Of a stretch of 25,886 nt of DNA, positions 6,589 through 13,336 are shown one piece after another. The translations under genes were made by a program, and so were the position numbers. The notes beneath the pieces were generated by a model, which saw nothing but the letters and a program-made list of their open reading frames with translations, made no database searches and had not been told where the DNA came from. Within the stretch, counting starts at the first letter, position 1. Each line of letters opens with the position of its first letter. Origin of the DNA: Anaerolineae bacterium (GTDB taxonomy: Bacteria; Chloroflexota; Anaerolineae; UBA4142). The stretch is taken from positions 1 through 25,886 of the forward strand of contig JAOACU010000005.1 of NCBI GenBank assembly GCA_026417715.1, read 5' to 3'.

Positions 6589-7269
6589 ATGCTCGTACGC
6601 GAAACAATGACACCCGATCCGATCGTTGTGCATCCCGATACTTCGTTCGGCGATGCGATGGAGTTGCTGCGCGCCAAGCGCATTCGTCGCTTGCCAGTCG
6701 TGGACGACAAGGGCGCGCTGGTCGGTATCGTCGTCGAAAAAGATTTGCTCAAAGCCGCGCCATCGCCTGCCACGACGCTCAGCGTGTACGAAATTCCGTA
6801 TCTCTTGTCCAAACTCAAAATCAAGGACATTATGACCAAGCGCGTCATTACGGTTGAGGAAGACTGGCCTCTGGAAGAAGCCGCGCGCGTGATGGTCGAA
6901 CACAAGATCGGGTGTTTGCCGGTGGTGCGCGGCAACAAGGTGATTGGCATCATCACCGAGACGGATATTTTCCGCGCGATGACGCTCGCGCTGGGGGGCG
7001 AACCGCAATCGTTGCGCGTGATGGTGCAGGTGCCTGATCAAAAAGGTGAACTTGCTAAACTCTCCAACCAAGTTGCGCAGTTGGGTGGTGATATTCGCAG
7101 TTTGGTGACACTCGTGGGCAAAGAGTCCAAGCAAGGCGAGATCACGATGAAGGTGCTAGGTGTCAAACGCGATGAGTTGGTATCAGCCCTCGAAAAAATT
7201 GGTGTCCGCGTGATAGATGTGCGCGAGGTCGGTGCCAAATACGAACCGCGTTTGATTTCGTCACACTAG
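6589..7269 (+). CDS. CBS-domain pair with C-terminal ACT domain (AcuB-like regulator)
   Basis: The 226-residue protein contains two CBS domains. One begins MLVRETMTPDPIVVHPDTSF (residues 1-60), the other IKDIMTKRVITVEEDWPLEE (about 80-132). Each ends in the typical pattern: KGALVGIVVEKDLL in the first and NKVIGIITETDIF in the second. An ACT-like domain follows (about 142-212; VMVQVPDQKGELAKLSNQVAQLGGDI). CBS pairs bind adenine nucleotides and ACT domains bind small ligands, so this is probably a ligand-sensing cytosolic regulator. The layout matches AcuB-like proteins, but no acu genes are nearby, so no pathway is assigned. The start has GAGGAGG seven bases upstream. Promoter and terminator make it a single-gene unit. 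Confidence 0.85.
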   Translation: MLVRETMTPDPIVVHPDTSFGDAMELLRAKRIRRLPVVDDKGALVGIVVEKDLLKAAPSPATTLSVYEIPYLLSKLKIKDIMTKRVITVEEDWPLEEAARVMVEHKIGCLPVVRGNKVIGIITETDIFRAMTLALGGEPQSLRVMVQVPDQKGELAKLSNQVAQLGGDIRSLVTLVGKESKQGEITMKVLGVKRDELVSALEKIGVRVIDVREVGAKYEPRLISSH

Positions 7270-7271
7270 AT

Positions 7272-7309
7272 AAAAACCCGAAGGACTTGTCAAGACCCTT
7301 CGGGTTTTT
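7272..7309 (+). terminator. Intrinsic terminator after the CBS-ACT gene
   Basis: AAAAACCCGAAGG (7272-7284) pairs perfectly with CCTTCGGGTTTTT (7297-7309) around a 12-base loop, and the 3' arm runs into the T-tract. It starts three bases after the stop codon. The A-tract on the other side makes it potentially bidirectional. Confidence 0.9.
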
Positions 7310-7312
7310 TAT

Positions 7313-7500
7313 AGGGCTTTGTCAAAGTCGCGTTACCCTGTCATTCTGAGTGACCGAAGGGAGCGAAGAATCTCTCAAACCACTTTGCGAGACGCTTCGC
7401 GGAGTTTACCCTGACGTAAGGAATTTGTCCTGAGCGAAGCGAAGGAAGGGCTCAGCGTGACAAATCGAACCACTCCCAAGGTTAACTTTGACAAAGCCCT
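7313..7500. mobile_element. Mini-element with AGGGCTTTGTCAAAGT ends and the shared TGTCA core
   Basis: The 16-bp ends AGGGCTTTGTCAAAGT (7313-7328) and ACTTTGACAAAGCCCT (7485-7500) are perfect inverted repeats. The interior starts TGTCATTCTGAG (7339 on), includes GAAGAATCTCTCAAA and GAGACGCTTCGCGGAGTTTA, and ends GCTCAGCGTGACA. This is the same core as at 1-156 and 21651-21795, which have different outer ends. No coding capacity and no clear target duplication were found. It sits between a terminator and the promoter of the next gene. Confidence 0.8.
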
Positions 7501-7519
7501 GCCAACCCTGAGTTACTTC

Positions 7520-7548
7520 TTGACGTGAACCATAAATTTTGTTACACT
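7520..7548 (+). promoter_or_regulatory. Sigma70-type promoter for the DUF853 gene
   Basis: TTGACG (7520-7525) and TACACT (7543-7548) are separated by 17 bp. The expected start near 7555 gives a leader of about 34 bases containing AGGGAGGAAA before the ATG at 7589. Confidence 0.65.
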
Positions 7549-7588
7549 GACGCTAGGCGTTATTTTTCAACCCTAGGGAGGAAATTGA

Positions 7589-9046
7589 ATGGCTGTTGCA
7601 TCACTACTCGTTGCCAAAGGCAAAAGTGAGATTTATGCGTTACCTAAGATGCTCAACCGGCATGGTTTGATTGCCGGGGCGACGGGCACAGGAAAAACGG
7701 TCTCGCTTCAAGTGATTGCCGAGAATTTGAGCAAGATTGGCGTGCCGGTGTTTGCCGCCGATGTGAAAGGTGATCTCGCGGGTATCAGTCAGCCCGGCGG
7801 AAACAATCCCAAGGTCGCCGAACGCATCAAACAACTTGGTCTGAAGGATTTTGCATTCGAAGGATGTCCAGTGACGTTCTGGGATGTGTTTGGAGAACAA
7901 GGGCATCCGATTCGCGCGACCGTCTCCGATATGGGACCTTTACTCTTGGCGCGTTTACTGAATTTGAACGAAACGCAAGCGGGCGTTCTTGCCATCATCT
8001 TCAAGATTGCAGACGATAACGGCTTGTTGTTACTCGATTTGAAAGATTTGCGCGCGATGGTGCAGTACGTTGGCGACAATGCCGCGCAATTCCGCACCGA
8101 ATACGGTAACATTTCGGCGGCAAGTGTCGGCGCGATTCAACGTGGGTTGTTGCAATTGGAACAGCAAGGCGCGGACAAATTCTTTGGCGAGCCGATGTTG
8201 GATATTCAAGACCTTTTGCAAACCGATAGTCGCGGTAACGGAATGGTCAACATCATCGCCGCCGATAAATTGTTCCAATCGCCCAAAGTCTATTCCACTT
8301 TTTTGCTGTGGCTGTTAGCCGAACTGTACGAGAATCTGCCCGAAGTGGGCGATCTGGAGAAACCGAAATTGGTGTTCTTCTTCGATGAAGCGCATCTCTT
8401 GTTCAACGATGCGCCTCAAGCCCTGATGGAAAAGATCGAACTGGTTGTGCGCCTGGTGCGTTCAAAAGGCGTGGGCGTGTTTTTCATCACGCAAAACCCA
8501 CTCGATATTCCGGACATTGTGTTGGGGCAGTTGGGCAATCGTGTGCAACACGCTTTGCGCGCCTACACGCCGCGTGATCAAAAAGCCGTACGCGCGGCGG
8601 CGGAAACGTTCCGCGTCAATCCCGAACTCGATACCGAAAAGGCGATTCTCGAACTGGGTGTGGGTGAAGCGTTGGTATCGTTCCTTGATGAAAAAGGCGT
8701 GCCGGGCATCGTGCAGCGCGCGTTCATCGTACCACCGCACAGTCAAATCGGCGCGATTACGCCGCAACAACGTCAGCAAATTATGCGGCAATCGCTTGTG
8801 GCAGGGCATTATGAACGCACGGTTGATCGCGAATCGGCATACGAGTTACTCAAACAGCGCGCCGAGCAAGCCGCGCGGCAGAAAGAAGTGACTCAGCCCA
8901 AAGCCACGCGCGCGCCGTCGCGTCAAACCGATGATTTGATGACGGCGTTTATGAAGAGCGCGGGACGCGCGATTGCCAGTCAAGCCGGGCGTGAAATCAC
9001 GCGCGGGATTTTGGGATCGTTGCTAGGCACTTCGCGCCGGCGATGA
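7589..9046 (+). CDS. DUF853 HerA-like ATPase (YjgR-type)
   Basis: The 485-residue protein shows Walker A GATGTGKT (30-37) after HGLIAG, the ADVKGDL segment near 58-64, and Walker B LVFFFDEAH (261-269). FITQNPLDIPDIVLGQLGNRVQHALRAYTPRDQKAVRAAA follows. These are the signatures of DUF853, the HerA/FtsK-superfamily ATPases related to E. coli YjgR. Members of the wider superfamily pump or unwind DNA as rings, but the cellular role of DUF853 proteins is not firmly established. The length is near the family norm. The C-terminal tail is Lys/Gln-rich, then has RAIASQAGREITRGILGSLLGTSRRR, whose GSLLG echoes the repeats of the next protein. The start has GGGAGG seven bases upstream. It shares a promoter and terminator with the next gene. 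Confidence 0.9.
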   Translation: MAVASLLVAKGKSEIYALPKMLNRHGLIAGATGTGKTVSLQVIAENLSKIGVPVFAADVKGDLAGISQPGGNNPKVAERIKQLGLKDFAFEGCPVTFWDVFGEQGHPIRATVSDMGPLLLARLLNLNETQAGVLAIIFKIADDNGLLLLDLKDLRAMVQYVGDNAAQFRTEYGNISAASVGAIQRGLLQLEQQGADKFFGEPMLDIQDLLQTDSRGNGMVNIIAADKLFQSPKVYSTFLLWLLAELYENLPEVGDLEKPKLVFFFDEAHLLFNDAPQALMEKIELVVRLVRSKGVGVFFITQNPLDIPDIVLGQLGNRVQHALRAYTPRDQKAVRAAAETFRVNPELDTEKAILELGVGEALVSFLDEKGVPGIVQRAFIVPPHSQIGAITPQQRQQIMRQSLVAGHYERTVDRESAYELLKQRAEQAARQKEVTQPKATRAPSRQTDDLMTAFMKSAGRAIASQAGREITRGILGSLLGTSRRR

Positions 9047-9052
9047 TTCTTG

Positions 9053-9154
9053 GTAACTACTCAGCCATACTGAATTTCCGCCACAGAGCACACAGGGGTC
9101 ACAGAGAAATTTTTGTTTTTCTCTGTGTTCCCTGTGGCATACCTGAGTAGTTAC
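9053..9154. mobile_element. Mini-element copy B with GTAACTACTCAG ends and 8-bp target duplication
   Basis: GTAACTACTCAG (9053-9064) and CTGAGTAGTTAC (9143-9154) are perfect inverted repeats. Direct repeats GATTCTTG flank them exactly (9045-9052 and 9155-9162). The centre is a long hairpin of CCACAG, CACAGGG and CACAGAGAAA units. The left duplicate overlaps the stop codon of the DUF853 gene, and the right one lies just before the GGGAGGTAA ribosome-binding site of the next gene. The insertion thus fits between the two genes without breaking either. Confidence 0.88.
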
Positions 9155-9173
9155 GATTCTTGGGAGGTAACAG

Positions 9174-10097
9174 ATGAGTTCAACGAATGATCCGTTAGCC
9201 ACTGCGCTCGGTGGTTTGCTTGGTGCGCTGGTGAACGGCGCGGTACAAGCGCGCAGTCAAACACAACAAACAGAGCAACCACCCGAATTGGTGCTTGGGT
9301 CAATCTCCGAAAGCGAAACGCCGCGTGGTCAATCCGCACCTACGATGGAGGAGGTTCTTGGGTCGCTGTTAGGAGGCACCGCTGGGACTCAACCCCGTGG
9401 TGGTGAAGACGCGTTGGGTTCGTTGCTAGGGAGTCTGCTAGGAGGGGGCACCTCGGCGGCTCAGCCACGCGCGGGCGATGAGGCGTTGGGATCGCTACTG
9501 GGAAGTTTGCTCGGTGGCGGTGCGCCTTCGACTCGATCAGGTGCCGGCGACGAAGTGTTGGGATCGCTGTTGGGAAGTTTGCTGGGTGGCGGAACAACAA
9601 TGCCATCACAGCGTGGTTATCCACCCTCGCAGGTACCTGCGACTGGCGATCCCATCGGTACGCTGTTGAGTGGTTTGCTGGGTGTGGATGTAGGTGGCGG
9701 CGCGGCGACGATTGCGAATAATCCTATTGCGAATGCGTTTGTGCAACCCATCGCCGAGGCATTGGCGCGCAAAACCGGAATGGCGCCTGGCATTGCGCGA
9801 GTCGTTGTGGTGTTTGCCATCAACGCGTTGCTGTCGGGGTTGACGCAACAAGGCGCGCGCCAAAAATTCAGCCGCGAGGAATTGATCGAGAAATTGCAAA
9901 GCGGCGAGCCGATTACGCAAAAGTATCTGAAAGAAAGCGGCTTGTTGCCGGCATTGGTGGAAGAGACTGGCTTGAATCAAAAAGTGGCAGCACAAAGTTT
10001 GCAACAAGTTTTCCGAGCGTTGGGTACGCAGATGATCGAGGGGACACCCGAAGAGCGTCAGCAAGAATTGCAAACGTTCTTGCGAAAATGGAAATAG
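9174..10097 (+). CDS. Protein of unknown function with 24-residue LGSLLGSLLGGG repeats
   Basis: I do not recognise a family for this 307-residue protein. The N-terminal half is glycine/leucine-rich. LGSLLGSLLGGG occurs at residues 81-92, 105-116 and 129-140 with an exact 24-residue period, and partial copies lie near 12-19, 62-68 and 161-170. Spacers such as AQPRAGDEA separate the units. The C-terminal part (about 180-307) looks globular and helical, with a hydrophobic segment ARVVVVFAINALLSGL (208-223) and a charged tail. The repeats could form amphipathic or membrane-associating helices (inference). It follows the DUF853 ATPase, which itself ends in a GILGSLLGTS segment, and a strong terminator closes the pair. 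GGGAGGTAACAG precedes the ATG. Confidence 0.8.
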   Translation: MSSTNDPLATALGGLLGALVNGAVQARSQTQQTEQPPELVLGSISESETPRGQSAPTMEEVLGSLLGGTAGTQPRGGEDALGSLLGSLLGGGTSAAQPRAGDEALGSLLGSLLGGGAPSTRSGAGDEVLGSLLGSLLGGGTTMPSQRGYPPSQVPATGDPIGTLLSGLLGVDVGGGAATIANNPIANAFVQPIAEALARKTGMAPGIARVVVVFAINALLSGLTQQGARQKFSREELIEKLQSGEPITQKYLKESGLLPALVEETGLNQKVAAQSLQQVFRALGTQMIEGTPEERQQELQTFLRKWK

Positions 10098-10125
10098 ACG
10101 CGCATCATTGCCGCTGAAAGGTGGA

Positions 10126-10155
10126 TGGGGCTTGATTGCTGTCAAGCCCCATTTT
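10126..10155 (+). terminator. Intrinsic terminator closing the DUF853 two-gene unit
   Basis: TGGGGCTTGA (10126-10135) and TCAAGCCCCA (10142-10151) form a perfect 10-bp stem with a 6-base loop, followed by TTTT. It lies 28 bases after the stop codon at 10097. Confidence 0.85.
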
Positions 10156-10167
10156 GCGTTTGGCGAC

Positions 10168-10246
10168 TGAAACGACGAAGGACGGAGGACGGAAGACGAA
10201 AATCGGCAATCAAGCATCGGTCATCCGTCATCGGTCATCGCAAGAG
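10168..10246. repeat. GACGAAGGACGG / AATCGGCAATCA repeat before the phospholipase D gene
   Basis: GACGAAGGACGGAGGACGG is followed by AAAATCGGCAATCAAGCATC and GGTCATCCGTCATCGGTCATC. It is closely related to the tail of 2565-2705 and to the coding repeat at 420-540. An in-frame ORF extension from the next gene runs through it but is not believed to be translated. Confidence 0.65.
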
Positions 10247-10253
10247 AGAAGAA

Positions 10254-11345
10254 ATGACTCGGCGAAGTAAAATTCTGCTCACACTCGGAATGATCATTGC
10301 CGCGATTGTGATTGCAGTTCTTGCAGTCAACATCGCCTTGCAACCGAGCGCGCCCAGCGTACAATTCACGGGTGTTGGTACGAGCACTTGGTATGCGGTT
10401 CACTTTACCACGCCCAAGAATCCGCCCAAGGAAAGTAATCCACCCGATAGTTTGGACGCCGCGCTCGCGCGCCTGATTCGTTCGGCGCAATCGAGCATAG
10501 ACATTGCCACCTATCAATTCGATTTGTCCAACGTGTTGCATGCGATCCTCGATGCGAACAAGCGCGGCGTCAAGGTGCGCGTGGTCACGGATATTGATAT
10601 TTTGAACAATCCGAAAGAGAATCAATTGTTTCAGGAATTGAAGAACGCGGGCATTCCGATTGTCGGTGGAAACAGCAAGGCGATTATGCACAACAAATTT
10701 GTGATCGTGGACAAACGCGCGGTGTGGATGGGTTCGTGGAATTTCACGCTCTACGATACGTATCGCTACGATAACAACGGCATCGTCGTTCAATCGGCTG
10801 AACTGGCGCGCAACTATTCTGTCACCTTTGACAAGATGTTCAATGACAAACAATTTGGTCCTGCGCGCCGGCGCGGCGGCACAACATCATACTTGACGAT
10901 TGGCGGTAGCGTTGTCGAAAACTATTTTGCGCCCGAAGACAAGGTGGCGGAAAAAATCATCGCGCGACTCCAACAAGCCGCGCGCACGATTGATTTTATG
11001 GCATTTGCCTTCACCGACGAAGCCATTGGCACAGCGGTACTAGAGCGCGCGCAGGGTGGCGTGGTCGTGCGTGGTGTGTTCGAGTCCACTCATGCCGATT
11101 CATCCGTCAGTCAGTACGGCAGATTGAAACGCGCGGGACTCGATGTGCGCCTCGATGGCAATCCGTTTTTGATGCACCACAAGGCTTTCATCGTGGATGG
11201 CAAGACCGTGATCTTTGGTTCGTTCAATTTTTCGCGCAACGCGGAAGAAGAGAATGACGAAAACCTGCTGATTGTTGACGATATTCCGCTCGCGCAAGCA
11301 TTCGCGGCAGAATTCGCGCGTGTGTATGAACAAGCCAAACGGTAG
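10254..11345 (+). CDS. Membrane-anchored phospholipase D-superfamily protein
   Basis: The 363-residue protein has two HKD motifs. HNKFVIVDKRAVWMGSWN starts at residue 146 and HHKAFIVDGKTVIFGSFN at residue 308. Each has the HxKxxxxD catalytic pattern and the trailing GSxN typical of bacterial PLD-type endonucleases and phospholipases. One hydrophobic segment, ILLTLGMIIAAIVIAVLAVNIAL (about 7-29), after a basic start is a signal anchor, so the catalytic part probably sits outside the cytoplasmic membrane. Substrate (nucleic acid or phospholipid) cannot be decided; the small two-HKD build resembles Nuc-like nucleases. The ATG at 10254 has AGAGAGAAG upstream. Upstream in-frame codons back to 10125 run through a terminator and a repeat and were rejected. 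The terminator at 10126-10155 separates it from the preceding unit. Confidence 0.85.
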   Translation: MTRRSKILLTLGMIIAAIVIAVLAVNIALQPSAPSVQFTGVGTSTWYAVHFTTPKNPPKESNPPDSLDAALARLIRSAQSSIDIATYQFDLSNVLHAILDANKRGVKVRVVTDIDILNNPKENQLFQELKNAGIPIVGGNSKAIMHNKFVIVDKRAVWMGSWNFTLYDTYRYDNNGIVVQSAELARNYSVTFDKMFNDKQFGPARRRGGTTSYLTIGGSVVENYFAPEDKVAEKIIARLQQAARTIDFMAFAFTDEAIGTAVLERAQGGVVVRGVFESTHADSSVSQYGRLKRAGLDVRLDGNPFLMHHKAFIVDGKTVIFGSFNFSRNAEEENDENLLIVDDIPLAQAFAAEFARVYEQAKR

Positions 11346-11363
11346 TTAGCGTGCATTGATAAA

Positions 11364-11392
11364 TTGACGCGTAAGCATATCGGTTGTATGAT
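11364..11392 (+). promoter_or_regulatory. Promoter of the minC gene giving a near-leaderless transcript
   Basis: TTGACG (11364-11369) and TATGAT (11387-11392) are 17 bp apart. The minC ATG starts at 11401, eight bases after the -10 box. Transcription should therefore start at or within about 1-3 bases of the initiation codon. GAGGG lies between the -10 box and the ATG and would be mostly untranscribed. Confidence 0.65.
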
Positions 11393-11400
11393 GAGGGCGT

Positions 11401-12078
11401 ATGAGCGTGGTATCGTTCAAAGGCACACGTGAGGGGCTTGTCATCACGTTGGGCGAAGGCGCGTGGCGCGAAGTGTTGAACGATTTGATGACGCAACTCA
11501 GTCGCCCAGGGGCACAATCGTTTTTTCAAGGCGCGCGCGTGTTCTTGGAGACCGGCGCGCGCGCGCTCGATGTAACGCAAATCGAAGAGTTGATTGCGTT
11601 GCTTGCCCAGTATCGAATGACGTTGGTGGCAGTGAGCGAACCCTCTAGTCAAGAAGCGTTCAATCGTGTGCGCACATCGTTGCTTGCTCCGCCCGAAGTA
11701 ATGTTGGCTGAAGAGACTGTTCCTTCTCAATCGGTGGCGAGAGATGAAACGTACGCGCTGTTGGTGCATCGCACGGTGCGGTCGGGACAAACGTATCAGT
11801 ATGCAGGGACGATTGTGGTGATTGGAGATGTGAATCCGGGCGCGCAACTCGTCGCCGAAGGTGATGTGATTGTTTGGGGTAAGTTGCGTGGCGTGGTGCA
11901 TGCGGGCGCGGCGGGAAATGACAATGCTATGGTAGCGGCGTTGGTGCTTGCGCCCACGCAATTGCGGATTGGGCATTTGATTGCGCGTGCTCCAGAGCAA
12001 AAACGAACGCTCTATTTTCCCGAAGTAGCGCGTGTGCGCGACGGGCGAATTATTGTTGAACCTTGGACGGAAACCTAA
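11401..12078 (+). CDS. minC: Septum site-determining protein MinC
   Basis: The 225-residue protein has the two-domain MinC structure. The N-terminal FtsZ-inhibiting domain covers about 1-100. The C-terminal beta-helix (about 122-215) begins VHRTVRSGQTYQYAGTIVVIGDVNPGAQLVAEGDV and continues IVWGKLRGVVHAGAAGNDNAMV, ending with APTQLRIGHLIAR. This C-terminal pattern is diagnostic. MinC, carried by MinD on the membrane, blocks FtsZ assembly away from midcell. minD and minE follow. The start coincides with the end of the promoter, implying leaderless or near-leaderless translation. The region linking the two domains (about 100-118) is acidic and not conserved. Confidence 0.95.
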   Translation: MSVVSFKGTREGLVITLGEGAWREVLNDLMTQLSRPGAQSFFQGARVFLETGARALDVTQIEELIALLAQYRMTLVAVSEPSSQEAFNRVRTSLLAPPEVMLAEETVPSQSVARDETYALLVHRTVRSGQTYQYAGTIVVIGDVNPGAQLVAEGDVIVWGKLRGVVHAGAAGNDNAMVAALVLAPTQLRIGHLIARAPEQKRTLYFPEVARVRDGRIIVEPWTET

Positions 12079-12091
12079 GACTTTTTTTTCT

Positions 12092-12158
12092 CCACGAAGG
12101 ACACCAAGCACCATCAAGTTTTTGTACCTTTTTTCGTGACCTTCGTGTCCTTTCGTGG
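12092..12158. repeat. CCACGAAGGACAC palindrome between minC and minD
   Basis: CCACGAAGGACACCAAG (12092-12108) and TTCGTGTCCTTTCGTGG (12142-12158) are imperfect inverted repeats. The same units make up the palindrome after lon (3198-3266). It fills most of the 124-bp gap between minC and minD and could attenuate transcription or stabilise the upstream mRNA. Confidence 0.65.
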
Positions 12159-12202
12159 ATGGAAATCCTTGTTCTGCATAGTGTCGGTGATGGAGGAATC
12201 GA

Positions 12203-12997
12203 ATGGCAGGGCGCATCATCACTCTGACTTCTGGTAAAGGTGGTGTGGGCAAGACTACTGCAACGGCGAACATTAGCGTAGCCCTTGCTCGCGCTGGGCA
12301 ACGCGTGGTGTGCGTGGACGCGGATATTGGTTTGCGCAATTTAGATGTGGTGATGGGCTTGGAGAATCGCATTGTCTATGATTTGGTAGATGTTGTGGAA
12401 GGGCGCGCGCGTTTGCGGCAAGCCCTCATCAAAGACAAACGCTTGCCCGAATTGCAATTGTTACCAGCGGCGCAGACGCGCGATAAAACTGCCGTCACCG
12501 AAAAGCAGATGATCAAGTTGTGCGAAGAGTTGCGCAAGGACTTTGATTTTGTGTTGATTGATTCACCAGCAGGAATCGAGTTGGGTTTTAAGAATTCGAT
12601 CGCACCGGCAGACGAGATTATTATTGTCGTTACCCCCGAAGTTTCAGCCGTACGCGATGCGGATCGCGTGATCGGTTTGATCGAAGCCAGTGAAAAGCCC
12701 GCACCACGTCTCATCATCAATCGTTTGCGTCCTGCGATGGTTCGACGTGGCGAGATGTTGGATACGGCAGATATTCTCGAAGTGTTGGCAATCGAATTGT
12801 TGGGCATTGTGCCCGAAGACGAAAGCATTATCACTTCGACGAACAAGGGGCTACCCGTCGCGCTGGAAAATCGTTCCCCAGCAGGCGCGGCGTTTCTGCG
12901 CATCGCGCGACGCTTGCTTGGCGAGAATGTGCCATTCGAGACCTTTGATGATTCGACGGGCTGGTTGGAGCGACTGACGAAATTCCTCAAACGGTAA
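12203..12997 (+). CDS. minD: Septum site-determining protein MinD
   Basis: The 264-residue protein has the deviant Walker A KGGVGKT (12-18), CVDADIGLRNLDVVMGLENRIVYDLVDV, the switch region VLIDSPAGIELGF and the late motif IITSTNKGLPV. It is a ParA-family ATPase that dimerises with ATP on the membrane and recruits MinC and MinE. The C-terminus ends in WLERLTKFLKR, an amphipathic membrane-targeting helix typical of MinD, so it is full length. GGAGGAATCGA precedes the ATG. Confidence 0.97.
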   Translation: MAGRIITLTSGKGGVGKTTATANISVALARAGQRVVCVDADIGLRNLDVVMGLENRIVYDLVDVVEGRARLRQALIKDKRLPELQLLPAAQTRDKTAVTEKQMIKLCEELRKDFDFVLIDSPAGIELGFKNSIAPADEIIIVVTPEVSAVRDADRVIGLIEASEKPAPRLIINRLRPAMVRRGEMLDTADILEVLAIELLGIVPEDESIITSTNKGLPVALENRSPAGAAFLRIARRLLGENVPFETFDDSTGWLERLTKFLKR

Positions 12998-13024
12998 TGG
13001 CATTGACGGAAGACGGAGGAGACT

Positions 13025-13330
13025 ATGAATTTCTTGTCGCGTCTTTTGGGGAGAGAGCCAGAAAGTGCAGAGATCGCCAAGCAACGGTTGCAACTGGTGT
13101 TGGCACAGGATCGCTTGAACATTTCCCCCGAAACATTGGATATGTTGAAGGACGAAATGATTGAAGTGATTTCTCATCATATCGAAATTGATCGAGCGAA
13201 TGTACAGGTTTCGGTGACACATACCCCACAAGGCAACTGCCTGGTGGCAAATATTCCCGTGATTCGAACGCGCGCGCCCCAGACCACTGCGCGCGGGCGG
13301 CGCGCGCGCGCGGCGCGTACGCGTGCATAA
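13025..13330 (+). CDS. minE: Cell division topological specificity factor MinE, with Arg/Ala-rich tail
   Basis: The 101-residue protein begins MNFLSRLLGR, the MinE membrane-binding helix. It continues AKQRLQLVLAQDRLNISPETLDMLKDEMIEVISHHIEID, the contact helix and topological specificity domain. MinE stimulates MinD ATPase and sets up oscillation or ring positioning. The last roughly 20 residues, from RTRAPQTTARGRRARAARTRA, are very basic and not part of the usual fold. They are encoded by an almost pure GCGCGC tract. GGAGGAGACT precedes the ATG. It lies 27 bases after minD and 6 bases before rodA. Confidence 0.95.
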   Translation: MNFLSRLLGREPESAEIAKQRLQLVLAQDRLNISPETLDMLKDEMIEVISHHIEIDRANVQVSVTHTPQGNCLVANIPVIRTRAPQTTARGRRARAARTRA

Positions 13331-13336
13331 AACGTT

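Noticed and set aside
9360..9600. Possible CRISPR-like spacing of the 72-base repeats
   Set aside because: The repeats are in frame, encode a regular LGSLLG protein repeat, and the intervening parts are also similar.
10125..10253. Upstream extension of the phospholipase D gene
   Set aside because: It starts inside an intrinsic terminator hairpin and runs through an intergenic repeat; the ATG at 10254 precedes a proper signal anchor.
11224..12372. Long minus-strand reading frame (382 codons) opposite minC
   Set aside because: It covers the clearly recognisable MinC gene and the start of MinD, is rich in Arg/His/Ser as expected for antisense of GC-rich genes, and shows no domain or ribosome-binding site.
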